A stretch of 64,000 nt of DNA from Halarchaeum nitratireducens (lineage in GTDB: Archaea > Halobacteriota > Halobacteria > Halobacteriales > Halobacteriaceae), in NCBI RefSeq assembly GCF_014647155.1, contig NZ_BMOQ01000001.1, forward strand, positions 248,001-312,000. The letters are read 5' to 3'. The translations under genes and the position numbers were made by a program. Under the pieces are notes generated by a model. It was given only the letters and a program-made list of their open reading frames with translations. It did no database searches and was not told where the DNA came from. Below, one piece after another: positions 16,706 through 24,436 of this stretch. The first letter of the stretch is position 1. Each line of letters starts with the position of its first letter.

Positions 16706-17356
16706 ATGGTAGCAGACCCGACGCTGTCGGAGCTCACGGAGTGCGGCGTCGTCGCCGTCATGCGCGGCCTCGAACCGGAGACGCTGATCGACACGGGCGA
16801 GGCCCTCCGCGCGGGCGGCGTCACGACCATCGAGGTCACGGCGGACTCGCCGGGCGCGATCGAGGGGATCGACGCGCTCGCCGACCACTTCGCGGACACC
16901 GAGGTCCACGTCGGCGCGGGGACCGTCATCGACGAGGAGACGGCGAACGCCGCCCTTCGGGCCGGTGCCGAGTTCGTCGTCTCGCCGTCGCTCCACGAGT
17001 CGGTCATCGAGACCTGCAACCGCTACGGCGTCGCCTCCTTCCCGGGGATCATGACGCCGACGGAGGCCGTCTCGGCCATCGAAGCCGGCGCGAGCGCGGT
17101 GAAGGTCTTCCCGGCGAAGAGCGTCGGACCCGCGCACGTCTCGGCGCTGAAGGGCCCGCTCGGCCAACTCGACATCGTTCCGACGGGCGGTGTCGGCCCG
17201 TCCAACGCCCGCGAGTACATCGAGGCCGGCGCCGCCGCCGTCGGCGCGGGCGGCTCGCTCATCGACGAGGACGCCATCGCGGCCGGCGACTTCGAGGCCA
17301 TCACCGAGAACGCCGAGGAACTCGTCGCGGCCGTAAAAGCGGGACGTGACGCGTAA
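16706..17356 (+). CDS. 2-keto-3-deoxy-6-phosphogluconate/galactonate aldolase (class I, Eda type)
   Basis: A 216-residue Schiff-base aldolase of the KDPG/KHG family. Lys133 lies in the signature SAVKVFPAK and Glu43 in TTIEVTADSP. GAGTVIDEETANAALRAGAEFVVSP and the phosphate-binding VPTGGVGPSN are intact. It would split a 2-keto-3-deoxy-6-phospho sugar acid to pyruvate and glyceraldehyde 3-phosphate in a semi-phosphorylated Entner-Doudoroff or DeLey-Doudoroff route. Whether the substrate is the gluconate or galactonate epimer cannot be read. It is monocistronic. Confidence 0.92.
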   Translation: MVADPTLSELTECGVVAVMRGLEPETLIDTGEALRAGGVTTIEVTADSPGAIEGIDALADHFADTEVHVGAGTVIDEETANAALRAGAEFVVSPSLHESVIETCNRYGVASFPGIMTPTEAVSAIEAGASAVKVFPAKSVGPAHVSALKGPLGQLDIVPTGGVGPSNAREYIEAGAAAVGAGGSLIDEDAIAAGDFEAITENAEELVAAVKAGRDA

Positions 17357-17434
17357 GCGCCCCGAAGACGCGAACGCCACGGCGTAGGAAGGGCGAGGGG
17401 GCGATCCTCACTCGACGTGCTCTCGCGAGAAGGC

Positions 17435-17438
17435 TTTT
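17435..17438 (+). promoter_or_regulatory. T-rich promoter box of first small membrane protein
   Basis: The TTTT of AAGGCTTTTGG is 25-28 nt before ATG 17463. Similar boxes precede the two following paralogues. Confidence 0.4.
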
Positions 17439-17462
17439 GGCCCCGTCGCCCCACGCTCCGGT

Positions 17463-17798
17463 ATGGCTCGCGACCGCGTCGACTACTGGAGCCCGATCGC
17501 CGCGCTGGGCGCCGCGGTACTTCTCGCGCTCCTCGCGTTCGGACGCCCGACGCCCCCGGTGACGGCGGCCCTCGCGCTCGGCGTCGTCGCCTTCGCCGCG
17601 GGCGTGCTCCTCCCCGTCCGGGAGGCCATCCCGTCGTACGCGCGGCTCCTGGGCGTTTACCTCGGCGTCTTCGGGATCGCCGTGTTCGTCAGCGACGGCT
17701 GGAGCCTCACCGTCGCAGCGATGCTCCTGGTCGGGGTCGTCTCCCTCCTCGAACTCGCCTACGCGCGCGTCACCGGGCGCTCGCCCACTATCGCCTGA
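17463..17798 (+). CDS. Small four-helix membrane protein, paralogue 1 of 3
   Basis: A 111-residue protein of unknown function with four hydrophobic segments. It starts MARDRVDYWSPIAALGAAV, has the central motif VREAIPSYARLLGVYLGVFGI, and ends ELAYARVTGRSPTIA. The next two genes share this architecture and the same landmarks, so this is the first of a tandem triplet. A T-rich box AAGGCTTTT lies about 27 nt upstream. It is probably located in the cytoplasmic membrane. Confidence 0.82.
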   Translation: MARDRVDYWSPIAALGAAVLLALLAFGRPTPPVTAALALGVVAFAAGVLLPVREAIPSYARLLGVYLGVFGIAVFVSDGWSLTVAAMLLVGVVSLLELAYARVTGRSPTIA

Positions 17799-17834
17799 GG
17801 CGTGCGCGCGACCACGCGACGCGCACGCCGGTAC

Positions 17835-17840
17835 TTTTTT
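17835..17840 (+). promoter_or_regulatory. T-rich promoter box of second small membrane protein
   Basis: Six T residues at 26-31 nt before the GTG start at 17866. The same run could also end transcripts of the first paralogue. The repeated spacing favours a promoter role. Confidence 0.4.
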
Positions 17841-17865
17841 GCCTCGGTCGGTCGTCACGCTCCGC

Positions 17866-18180
17866 GTGTCGTTCACTGATCACTTCGATCGCTGGAGCCC
17901 GGTCGTCGCGTGCGTCGCGATCGGGTGTGCGGCGCTCGGAGCGCTCGCCACGCACGTCGCACTGACCGGCGCGTACGTCCTCGTCGCGGTCGTCTTCGGC
18001 GTCGGCGTCCCGATCGGGCTCCGCGACGCCGTCCCGGTGTACGACCGGATCGCCGCCGTCTCCCTCGGCGTCTACGGCGTCGCCCGACTCGCCGTGACCG
18101 GCGTGTGGCGTCTCGACGGCGTCACGTGCGCGGTCGTGGGCGCCGTCGCCCTCCTCGAACTCGCCCTCTCGCGGGTCTGA
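17866..18180 (+). CDS. Small four-helix membrane protein, paralogue 2 of 3
   Basis: A 104-residue protein starting with GTG (MSFTDHFDRWSPVVACVAI) that aligns end to end with its neighbours. The central motif is LRDAVPVYDRIAAVSLGVYGV and the end is LLELALSRV. It lacks the TGRS tail of the other two. The GTG is chosen over upstream open sequence because it aligns with paralogue 1 and sits at leaderless distance from the TTTTTT box. The function is unknown. Confidence 0.75.
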   Translation: MSFTDHFDRWSPVVACVAIGCAALGALATHVALTGAYVLVAVVFGVGVPIGLRDAVPVYDRIAAVSLGVYGVARLAVTGVWRLDGVTCAVVGAVALLELALSRV

Positions 18181-18200
18181 TCGGATTTCCGCGGCGAAGG

Positions 18201-18205
18201 TTTTT
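18201..18205 (+). promoter_or_regulatory. T-rich promoter box of third small membrane protein
   Basis: TTTTT in AAGGTTTTTC, 26-30 nt before ATG 18231. It is nearly the same sequence and spacing as the box of the first paralogue. Confidence 0.4.
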
Positions 18206-18230
18206 CTCCCCGCCCCGCGTTCCGCCGCCC

Positions 18231-18569
18231 ATGGCCCTCCGCGATTCGCTCGACTACCGAAGCGCCGCGTACGCGCTGCTCGTCGCCACCGGCGTCGTCT
18301 CTTTCGCCCTCGGTTCGCCCCCGCTCTCCGAGGTGCTCTCGTTCCTCCCGCTCGTCCTCGTGTCCCTCACGGGAATCCCCGTCCCCGTCCGCGAGCGCGT
18401 CCCCGAGCACGACCGCCTGCTCGCCGTCGGCATCGGGATCATCGGCGTCTACGGCCTCGCCGCAGAGGGCCCCTCACTCCTCGACGCGCTCTTCGCGCTC
18501 GCGGGCGTCGCCGCCGTCGCCGTCGTCCTCTACGAGCGCATCACGGGCCGCTCGACGCGGATCGCGTGA
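18231..18569 (+). CDS. Small four-helix membrane protein, paralogue 3 of 3
   Basis: A 112-residue protein with four hydrophobic segments. It starts MALRDSLDYRSAAYALLVATG, has the central motif VRERVPEHDRLLAVGIGIIGVYG, and ends VLYERITGRSTRIA, matching the TGRSPTIA tail of paralogue 1. ATG 18231 is chosen; the open frame upstream to 17910 is shadow of paralogue 2. The function is unknown. Confidence 0.8.
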   Translation: MALRDSLDYRSAAYALLVATGVVSFALGSPPLSEVLSFLPLVLVSLTGIPVPVRERVPEHDRLLAVGIGIIGVYGLAAEGPSLLDALFALAGVAAVAVVLYERITGRSTRIA

Positions 18570-18618
18570 GGCGACGTCCGTCACCGGTTCCCCCACTCAC
18601 CTGACGGGACCCGCCCGC

Positions 18619-18622
18619 TTTT
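18619..18622 (+). promoter_or_regulatory. T-rich promoter box of cofH
   Basis: TTTT lies 26-29 nt before the cofH ATG at 18648, supporting the short start over the open frame at 18621. Confidence 0.4.
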
Positions 18623-18647
18623 GCGTGTGCGCGCGAAATCGACGTGT

Positions 18648-20000
18648 ATGTCTTGGATCGACGATCGGGCGGCGGACCTCGACGCCGACGAGTTCGGCTT
18701 CGACGTCGTCCCCGAGACCGACCAGTCCTTCGAGAACGCGCTCTCGAAGGCCCGCGACGGCGTTCGTCTGACCGTCGACGACGGGATCGAGCTCATCACG
18801 ACCGGCACCGACGTCGAGGGGCTCGATCCGTACCGGAAGGAACTCGTCTTGGAGGCCGCGGACCGCCGGCGCGCGGAGGTCGTCGGCGAGGAGGTGACGT
18901 TCATCGCCAACGTCAACAACAACGTCACGACGGCGTGCAACACCGGCTGTCTCTTCTGTAACTTCAAAGACACCGCCCACCAGTTCGAGACGGAGTACCA
19001 ACAGGAGCACGGCGGCTTCACGAAGTCGCCCGCCGAGTCGCGTGCGGTCGTCCAAGACGCCGTGGATCGCGGCGTCTACGAGGTCACGTCGGTATCGGGG
19101 CTTCATCCCGCCTTCGGGCTGAACGAGGAGCACCGCGAACTCCTCGACCCCGACGATCCCGAGCTGAACTACAAACCGCCGGAGGCGTACGACACCGATC
19201 CGACGACGTACCGCGAACAGATCGCCGCGATGGCCGAGACGGGCGCGCACGTCCACTCGATGACCCCCGAGGAGGTCGATCACGCGCAGCGCGGAGCCGA
19301 CTGGGGGTACGCGGACGTCTACCGCGAGCTCGCGGACGTCGGCCTGAAGACGGTGCCCGGAACCGCGGCGGAGATCCTCGTCGACGAGGTGCGCGAGATC
19401 ATCTGTCCGGGCAAGATCACCACCCAGGAGTGGGTGGACTCGATGGCCGCCGCCGCCGAGGTCGGCCTCCCGATGACGGCGACGATGATGTACGGTCACG
19501 TCGAGAACGAGGCCCACCGCGTGGAGCACCTGAAGGTCATCCGCGACCTCCAAGATCGGACGGACAACATCACGGAGTTCGTCCCGCTCTCCTTCATCCA
19601 CCAGGACACCCCGCTCCACGAACACGGCGTCGTCGAGTCGGGGGCCTCGAAGGCCGAGGACGAACTGCTGATCGCCGTCGCGCGCCTCTTCCTCGACAAC
19701 GTCGAGCACATCCAGTCCTCGTGGGTGAAGTACGGCGACGAGTTCGGCCTCAAACTCCTCAACTGCGGCGCGGACGACTTCATGGGCACCATCCTCTCTG
19801 AGGAGATCACGAAGCGCGCGGGCGGTCAGTACGGCGAGTTCCGCTCCTTCCGCGACTACGTCGAGATGCTCACGGCGATCGGCCGTCCGCCGGTCGAGCG
19901 GAACACCGACTACACCGAACGCCGTCGGATCGACACGGATGCGGACGTTTTCGGTCCCCAGCTCGGCCCCGCGGCCGACGGCACACCGCTCCTCGACTAG
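18648..20000 (+). CDS. cofH: FO synthase subunit 2, CofH
   Basis: A 450-residue radical SAM enzyme with Cys97-x3-Cys101-x2-Cys104 (CNTGCLFCNF). Together with CofG it makes FO, the deazaflavin chromophore of coenzyme F420, from tyrosine and a ribityl-aminouracil. CofH-type features include the TSVSGLHPAFGLNEEHRELL stretch, TVPGTAAEILVDEVREIICPGKI and the C-terminal GGQYGEFRSF. cofG and cofC are encoded within 9 kb. The start is ATG 18648 (MSWIDDRAAD). Confidence 0.95.
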   Translation: MSWIDDRAADLDADEFGFDVVPETDQSFENALSKARDGVRLTVDDGIELITTGTDVEGLDPYRKELVLEAADRRRAEVVGEEVTFIANVNNNVTTACNTGCLFCNFKDTAHQFETEYQQEHGGFTKSPAESRAVVQDAVDRGVYEVTSVSGLHPAFGLNEEHRELLDPDDPELNYKPPEAYDTDPTTYREQIAAMAETGAHVHSMTPEEVDHAQRGADWGYADVYRELADVGLKTVPGTAAEILVDEVREIICPGKITTQEWVDSMAAAAEVGLPMTATMMYGHVENEAHRVEHLKVIRDLQDRTDNITEFVPLSFIHQDTPLHEHGVVESGASKAEDELLIAVARLFLDNVEHIQSSWVKYGDEFGLKLLNCGADDFMGTILSEEITKRAGGQYGEFRSFRDYVEMLTAIGRPPVERNTDYTERRRIDTDADVFGPQLGPAADGTPLLD

Positions 20001-20025
20001 GCGTGGCCCACGCGAGGTCCCGGCC

Positions 20026-20520
20026 ATGATGGTCACGACGCACGCGGTGATGGGCGCCGCGCTCGTCACGCTCCTCCCGCTCTCGCCGCGGGTCGCCGGC
20101 GTCGCCGCTTTCGCCGCCTTCTGCGGGGGCGTCTTTCCCGACCTCGATCTCCTCGTCGGCGAGCACCGCCGGACGCTCCACTACCCCGACTACTACGCGC
20201 TCTGTCTCGTCCCCCTCGTCGGCCTCGCCGGCCTTCGCCCGCACGCGCTCACCGTCGGCCTCGCGCCGCGGCCGTGGCTCCGCGACGACCACCGCGGCGT
20301 CTACTGCCGTCTCGGGCGACGCTGGCTCCACCCGCGCCACTGGATCCGGTGGGACGGCGCGCCCGAGGACCTCGCGCTCTGCGGCGTCTGCGTCTGCGTC
20401 GTGCTCTTCGGAGCCGACCGGCCGCTTCGACTGCTCGCCGTCGCGACGCTCCCGGTCTCCGTCGTTTACACGCTCCTCCGCAAGCGCCTCCCCGACCTCG
20501 CGCCGTGGCTGGTCGGGTGA
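20026..20520 (+). CDS. Membrane-bound YdjM-like (DUF457) putative metal-dependent hydrolase
   Basis: A 164-residue protein with hydrophobic helices and the DUF457/YdjM signature: THAVMGAAL near the start, FCGGVFPDLDLLVGEHRRTLHYP (Asp-x-Asp plus His) at about 35-57. The middle region LRDDHRGVYCRLGRRWLHP is polar and unusual. ATG 20026 or 20029 are both possible; the first is listed. It follows cofH by 25 bp and may be co-transcribed. No activity is established for this family in archaea. Confidence 0.75.
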   Translation: MMVTTHAVMGAALVTLLPLSPRVAGVAAFAAFCGGVFPDLDLLVGEHRRTLHYPDYYALCLVPLVGLAGLRPHALTVGLAPRPWLRDDHRGVYCRLGRRWLHPRHWIRWDGAPEDLALCGVCVCVVLFGADRPLRLLAVATLPVSVVYTLLRKRLPDLAPWLVG

Positions 20521-20556
20521 GTGCCCACGCGGTGGCGTGCGGTGTGGCCGTTCGGC

Positions 20557-20937
20557 TCACCCCTCCTCGGGCGTCCACGTCGCCCCGACGCGATCGTACC
20601 CCATCATCGACGGCCCGTCGTGCGCCGTGAACACGACCTTCAGGTTCTCCGACGGTACCCCGTGGGCCTCGCGGGCGCGCTCCATCACCGCGAGCGCGAA
20701 CTCCCGTTTCGTCTTGTCGTCCCGGCCGCGGCGGATCTCCGCGTCCACGAAGAGCAGCGGACCGTCGACGCCGCGTCCGATGGAGAGCGCCGCGTCCGCG
20801 TGCGTGCGGACCGTCACCGCGACGTGGTCCGTTCCCGTCCGCATCACGTCCGCGTACGTCTCGCGGACGAACGCCGCGAACGCTTCGGTCTCCGCCTCGT
20901 CGAGCGCCAGCGTCGTGTCGAACTGCAAGAGCGGCAT
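20557..20937 (-). CDS. Tautomerase/MIF-like protein
   Basis: A 126-residue protein starting Met-Pro (MPLLQFDTT). Removal of Met would expose the catalytic Pro1 typical of the tautomerase superfamily. Length and pattern (VAVTVRTHADAALS and GPLLFVDAEIRRG in the core) fit the MIF-like branch better than the 60-residue 4-OT branch. The substrate is unknown. It is convergent with the DUF457 gene and upstream of the FrhB-like gene's stop by about 100 bp. Confidence 0.82.
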   Translation of the reverse strand: MPLLQFDTTLALDEAETEAFAAFVRETYADVMRTGTDHVAVTVRTHADAALSIGRGVDGPLLFVDAEIRRGRDDKTKREFALAVMERAREAHGVPSENLKVVFTAHDGPSMMGYDRVGATWTPEEG

Positions 20938-21034
20938 GCGAGAATCGATCGCGCGCGAGCGCCGTAAAACCGCAGGAGAGTGGTGTGAGCGGAGCGAACC
21001 GATCAGGCGGCGGCGGGGCGGACCGCCGGCCGGT

Positions 21035-22537
21035 TCAGTGCCCGCGGTCGTGGGGTGCGACCTGCGTGCCGTAGTACTCCGCGTGGTCGGTGTAGTCGAT
21101 GAAGCGCGGCGCGTCCGGATCGAAGGGGCGTTCGAGCGACTCGAAGGCCTTCTTCTTGTCCCAGCCCTGGAGCTTCCCGACCGCCTTGCGCGAGTCGAGG
21201 TCGCGGTGTTCGAGGGCGTGCTCGGTGAGTTCCCACGCCTCCATGCCTTCCTCGGTGCGGACGATGACGGAGGAGTAGCCGTCCGCGGAGCCGACGGATC
21301 CGACGGTGATGTCGGAGGTCATGCCGGTGAAGTCCGCGCACTCGTCACAGCCCTTGAGGGTGGCGTCGTGGAACTCGCCGACGTCCTCGGCGATGATCTG
21401 CTCGCCGTCGTTTCCGTAGACGCGCATCTCCCCCTCGATGACGTCCATCTTCCCGATGTCCTCGGGGTAGATGTCGCGCTTCTCGGCGAGCTGCTCACCG
21501 ATGAGGCGCTCGTAGTTGAAGTTCTTCGTGCACATCAGCGAGATGCGGTAGTCGACGGCCCCGAGGAGCTCCGTCTGTGCGCCCTTCGACCAGTCGAAGT
21601 CCTGGAGGGCGCGGACGCCCTCGATCTCGCAGGGCGTGCCGACGAGCGCGAGGCTGAGGTCCTCGGGGTCCTTCTCGGGGAGCTTGTGCTCCCACCGCCC
21701 GAGGTCGAGGTTGCCGAGCGCCATCGTCTGGTTGTAGAACGAGCCGGCGTTCTCGACGAGGTCCTCGTGGCTCGTGGCGAGGAAGGACTCGGCCTTCCAC
21801 GGGTCCTCTTCGGACTCGGTGGCGACGAGCGCACCGTCGATCTCGCCCTCCTCCAGCAGCGTGGAGAGGACGGCGGTGACGACGCCGCCGTCCTGGGCGT
21901 CCTCGTGCCAGTCGTCGCGAACCTGTGCCGTGAACTCCGTGATGGGGTCACCAGCGCCGCTGACGTTGTCGTCGCCGCCGGTGATCTTCCACTGGCGCTC
22001 GTAGCGCAGACCGCCGCGCGGACAGAAGTCCCAACACATCGAGCAGCCCGTACACATCTTGACGAGCTCGGGGTGGCCGTCGTCGCCGACGCCGATGGAG
22101 TCGGAAGGACAGGCGGCGACGCAGGTCCCACACTGGATACAGCGGTCGGCGTCGATGACCGCCTCGTCCAGCTCCGTGAACCACGTCTTCTCGTCGGGCG
22201 TCTCGATGTCGTTCATCTCCGAGCGGATCGAGTACTCGGGGGTGTCGAGATCGACGCCCTCCGGGACGCCGACGCGCTTGTCGGGCTCCGCGCCCGGAGA
22301 GTCGACGTCCTGGCTCTTGCCCGTCGAGGGCTCGGTGAACTCCAGGTCGCCGAGCTGACCGTTCTCGTCGACGTTGACGGCTCCACCGTCCGCGCGGACG
22401 TCCGCGTTCGCGCTCCGGCTCTGGCCGGCACCCGTCGAGCAGCCACAGTCGCTCCCGCAGGCCTCGCCCTCGTTCCCGCCGTCGCTCGCGTTCGACGATC
22501 CGGCGCTCGGAACGCCCGGTTGGGGGCGTTCAGTCAC
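21035..22537 (-). CDS. FrhB/FpoF-like F420H2-oxidising flavo-iron-sulfur protein
   Basis: A 500-residue protein. Two [4Fe-4S] ferredoxin motifs lie at Cys133/136/139/143 (CIQCGTCVAACP) and Cys162/165/168/172 (CTGCSMCWDFCP). FrhB N- and C-terminal domains follow (about residues 205-480), with LALVGTPCEIEGVRAL and CDECADFTGMTSDI. FrhB domains bind FAD and accept hydride from F420H2. The N-terminal 120 residues are disordered and include a Cys cluster, CGSDCGC (27-33). GTG 22537 overlaps the stop of the siroheme reductase gene by eight bases, so the two are translationally coupled. It likely feeds electrons from F420H2 to that reductase. The longer open-frame start at 22573 is less likely. Confidence 0.88.
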   Translation of the reverse strand: MTERPQPGVPSAGSSNASDGGNEGEACGSDCGCSTGAGQSRSANADVRADGGAVNVDENGQLGDLEFTEPSTGKSQDVDSPGAEPDKRVGVPEGVDLDTPEYSIRSEMNDIETPDEKTWFTELDEAVIDADRCIQCGTCVAACPSDSIGVGDDGHPELVKMCTGCSMCWDFCPRGGLRYERQWKITGGDDNVSGAGDPITEFTAQVRDDWHEDAQDGGVVTAVLSTLLEEGEIDGALVATESEEDPWKAESFLATSHEDLVENAGSFYNQTMALGNLDLGRWEHKLPEKDPEDLSLALVGTPCEIEGVRALQDFDWSKGAQTELLGAVDYRISLMCTKNFNYERLIGEQLAEKRDIYPEDIGKMDVIEGEMRVYGNDGEQIIAEDVGEFHDATLKGCDECADFTGMTSDITVGSVGSADGYSSVIVRTEEGMEAWELTEHALEHRDLDSRKAVGKLQGWDKKKAFESLERPFDPDAPRFIDYTDHAEYYGTQVAPHDRGH

Positions 22538-24236
22538 CGTGCGCCACCCCCGTCGAGACGGGGCCGTCGGCACGCTGCATCACGGTGCGCAGGCGGTCGT
22601 TGTCGACGCGGCGCGTCCACTCGTAGAAGCGCTCGCCCTCCGTGCGCTCCTCGGTGTAGACGGCAAACAGCTCCTCCAGGGCGTCGGTGACGCTCCCGGC
22701 GGGGACGGCGGTCTCCACCCAGTCGATGAAGGCGTTGTCGGCGCCGAGGCTTCCCCCGAGGCCGACGTCCATGCCCTCGACGATGTCGTCGTCTGAGTTG
22801 TCCGCGGTCTCGACCTTCACGGTCTCGCCGCGGAAGCCGACGTCGGCGATCTGGGGCTGCGCGCACGAGGCCGAGCACCCGGACATGTGCATGCGGACGA
22901 CGTCGAGGTCGTCGGGCGTCTCGATCTGCTCGTCGAGCTGGCGCGCCCACTGCTTCGTGCGGGCCTTCGTCTCGATGATCGCGTACTTGCAGTATTCGGT
23001 GCCCGTGCAGGCGACCGCGCCGCGGGAGAACGGGCCGGGGTCGGGCTGGTAGTCCTCGGCGAACTCCTCGTTCACGAGGTCCTCGACGTTCTCCTCGGGG
23101 ACGTGGGTGATGAGGAAGTTCTGGTCGGTGGCGAGGCGAATGGTCGACTCCTCGGTGCCGTACTCCTTCGCCGCTCGTGCGGCCTCGACGAACTCGTCGC
23201 CACCGACGCGACCGGAGATGACGTTGAAGCCGACGTACTGCAGTCCCTCCTGCTTCTGGTCGTGGACGCCGACGTGGTCGCCGACGTACCCCTCGGTGAG
23301 GTCGATCCCGCTCTCGGGGAGCTCCACGTCGCAGCGCTCGCGGACCGCCTGCTCGAAGTTCTCCGGGCCCATCTGCTGGACGAGGTAGCGCATCCGGCAG
23401 ACGCCGCGGTTGTGCCGGTCGCCGAGCTCCTTGAACGTCTGCGCGATGGCGCGGCAGAGCTCGACGGCGTCCTCCGGGCGGACGAAGACGTCGAGGTTCG
23501 AGGCCATCCGCGGGCCGTCCGAGAGGCCGCCGCCGACGCGGAGGTGGAAGCCGTACGTGTAGCCGGCGCCCTCGCCGTCGAGTTCCTTCTTCGCGGGGAC
23601 GAGCCCGACGTCGTTGATCTGGGACTGCGCGCAGTCGTGCTTGCAGCCCGTGATCGTCATCTTGAACTTCCGCGGGAGGTTGCCGAACTCGCGGTTGCCG
23701 GTGAAGTAGTCGCTGACGGCGTCGATGACCGGCTGGGCGTCGAAGCACTCGTGCTCGTCGAGGCCCGCCGCGGGACAGCCGAGGACGTTGCGCGCGGAGT
23801 CACCGCATCCCTGGATCGTGGTGAGGCCGACCTCGTCGTACTTGTCCCAGATCTCCGGGATGTCCTCGACGCGGATCCAGTGCATCTGGATGTCCTGTCG
23901 CGTCGTGATGTCGAGGTAGGCGTCGCCCCAGTAGTCGTCGTTGACCTCGTCGTACTCCTCCTCGGGCTGGACCGCGTACTCGTCGGCGACCTCGCCGATG
24001 ACCTCGGCCTGCTCGGGTGTGAGGTGGCCGCCGGGGACCTTCGTCCGCATCATGAAGTACCCCTCCTGCTTCTGGGTGTAGGTGCCCGCCCACTTCAGGC
24101 GCTCCCACTCGCCGTCCCCCGCCCGCTCCTCGATCTCGTCGAAACCGAGCTCCTCCTCTGCGTACTCGCGGAGGTCCGCGACGACATCGAGGGGATGTTT
24201 CTCCTGTTTCCACTGTTCGGTCGTGTTCAGACTCAC
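22530..24236 (-). CDS. Siroheme [4Fe-4S] nitrite/sulfite reductase
   Basis: A 568-residue assimilatory-type reductase. The cluster-siroheme ligands are Cys410 and Cys416 (CTGTEYC), Cys454 and Cys458 (CSASC). The N-terminal half has TTRQDIQMHW, TTIQGCGDSARNVLGCP and TGCKHDCAQ, the usual NirA/Sir half-domain landmarks. It performs a six-electron reduction of nitrite or sulfite; the substrate cannot be separated by eye. The start is GTG 24236 (MSLNTTEQW), with a TACAAAG-like box about 30 nt upstream. It is first gene of an operon with the FrhB-like protein, which suggests reduced F420 rather than only ferredoxin as donor. No nitrate reductase gene is nearby. Confidence 0.93.
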   Translation of the reverse strand: MSLNTTEQWKQEKHPLDVVADLREYAEEELGFDEIEERAGDGEWERLKWAGTYTQKQEGYFMMRTKVPGGHLTPEQAEVIGEVADEYAVQPEEEYDEVNDDYWGDAYLDITTRQDIQMHWIRVEDIPEIWDKYDEVGLTTIQGCGDSARNVLGCPAAGLDEHECFDAQPVIDAVSDYFTGNREFGNLPRKFKMTITGCKHDCAQSQINDVGLVPAKKELDGEGAGYTYGFHLRVGGGLSDGPRMASNLDVFVRPEDAVELCRAIAQTFKELGDRHNRGVCRMRYLVQQMGPENFEQAVRERCDVELPESGIDLTEGYVGDHVGVHDQKQEGLQYVGFNVISGRVGGDEFVEAARAAKEYGTEESTIRLATDQNFLITHVPEENVEDLVNEEFAEDYQPDPGPFSRGAVACTGTEYCKYAIIETKARTKQWARQLDEQIETPDDLDVVRMHMSGCSASCAQPQIADVGFRGETVKVETADNSDDDIVEGMDVGLGGSLGADNAFIDWVETAVPAGSVTDALEELFAVYTEERTEGERFYEWTRRVDNDRLRTVMQRADGPVSTGVAHGD

Positions 24237-24420
24237 TGTGTTACGCCTAGATGCGCGCCACCCTCTTTGTACCTATGTCCGCAAGCGGTGCCCCGACTCC
24301 CGGGTTTCACTGTATTCCGCCCGCACCCACGACGGTTCGTTCGCGGCAAAACACGCCTCAAAGCGACCGAACGCCACGCCACCCGTCGCTTAAGACAAAC
24401 GAACTCATCACAGATACCGG

Positions 24421-24430
24421 CAAAAATTGC
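24421..24430 (-). terminator. Oligo-T terminator after cofG
   Basis: On the minus strand, a run of five T (CAATTTTTG context) begins about 10 nt after the cofG stop codon. Short oligo-T tracts commonly end archaeal transcripts. Confidence 0.4.
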
Positions 24431-24436
24431 GAGCCC

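Noticed and set aside
17835-17840. T6 run as a transcription terminator of the first small membrane gene
   Set aside because: The neighbouring paralogues have the same kind of T-rich box at the same distance before their starts, which favours a promoter. A dual role cannot be excluded.
20249-20630. Arg-rich open frames overlapping the DUF457 gene
   Set aside because: Arg/Gly-rich, no hydrophobic or motif structure, and they are offset frames of a clear membrane protein gene.
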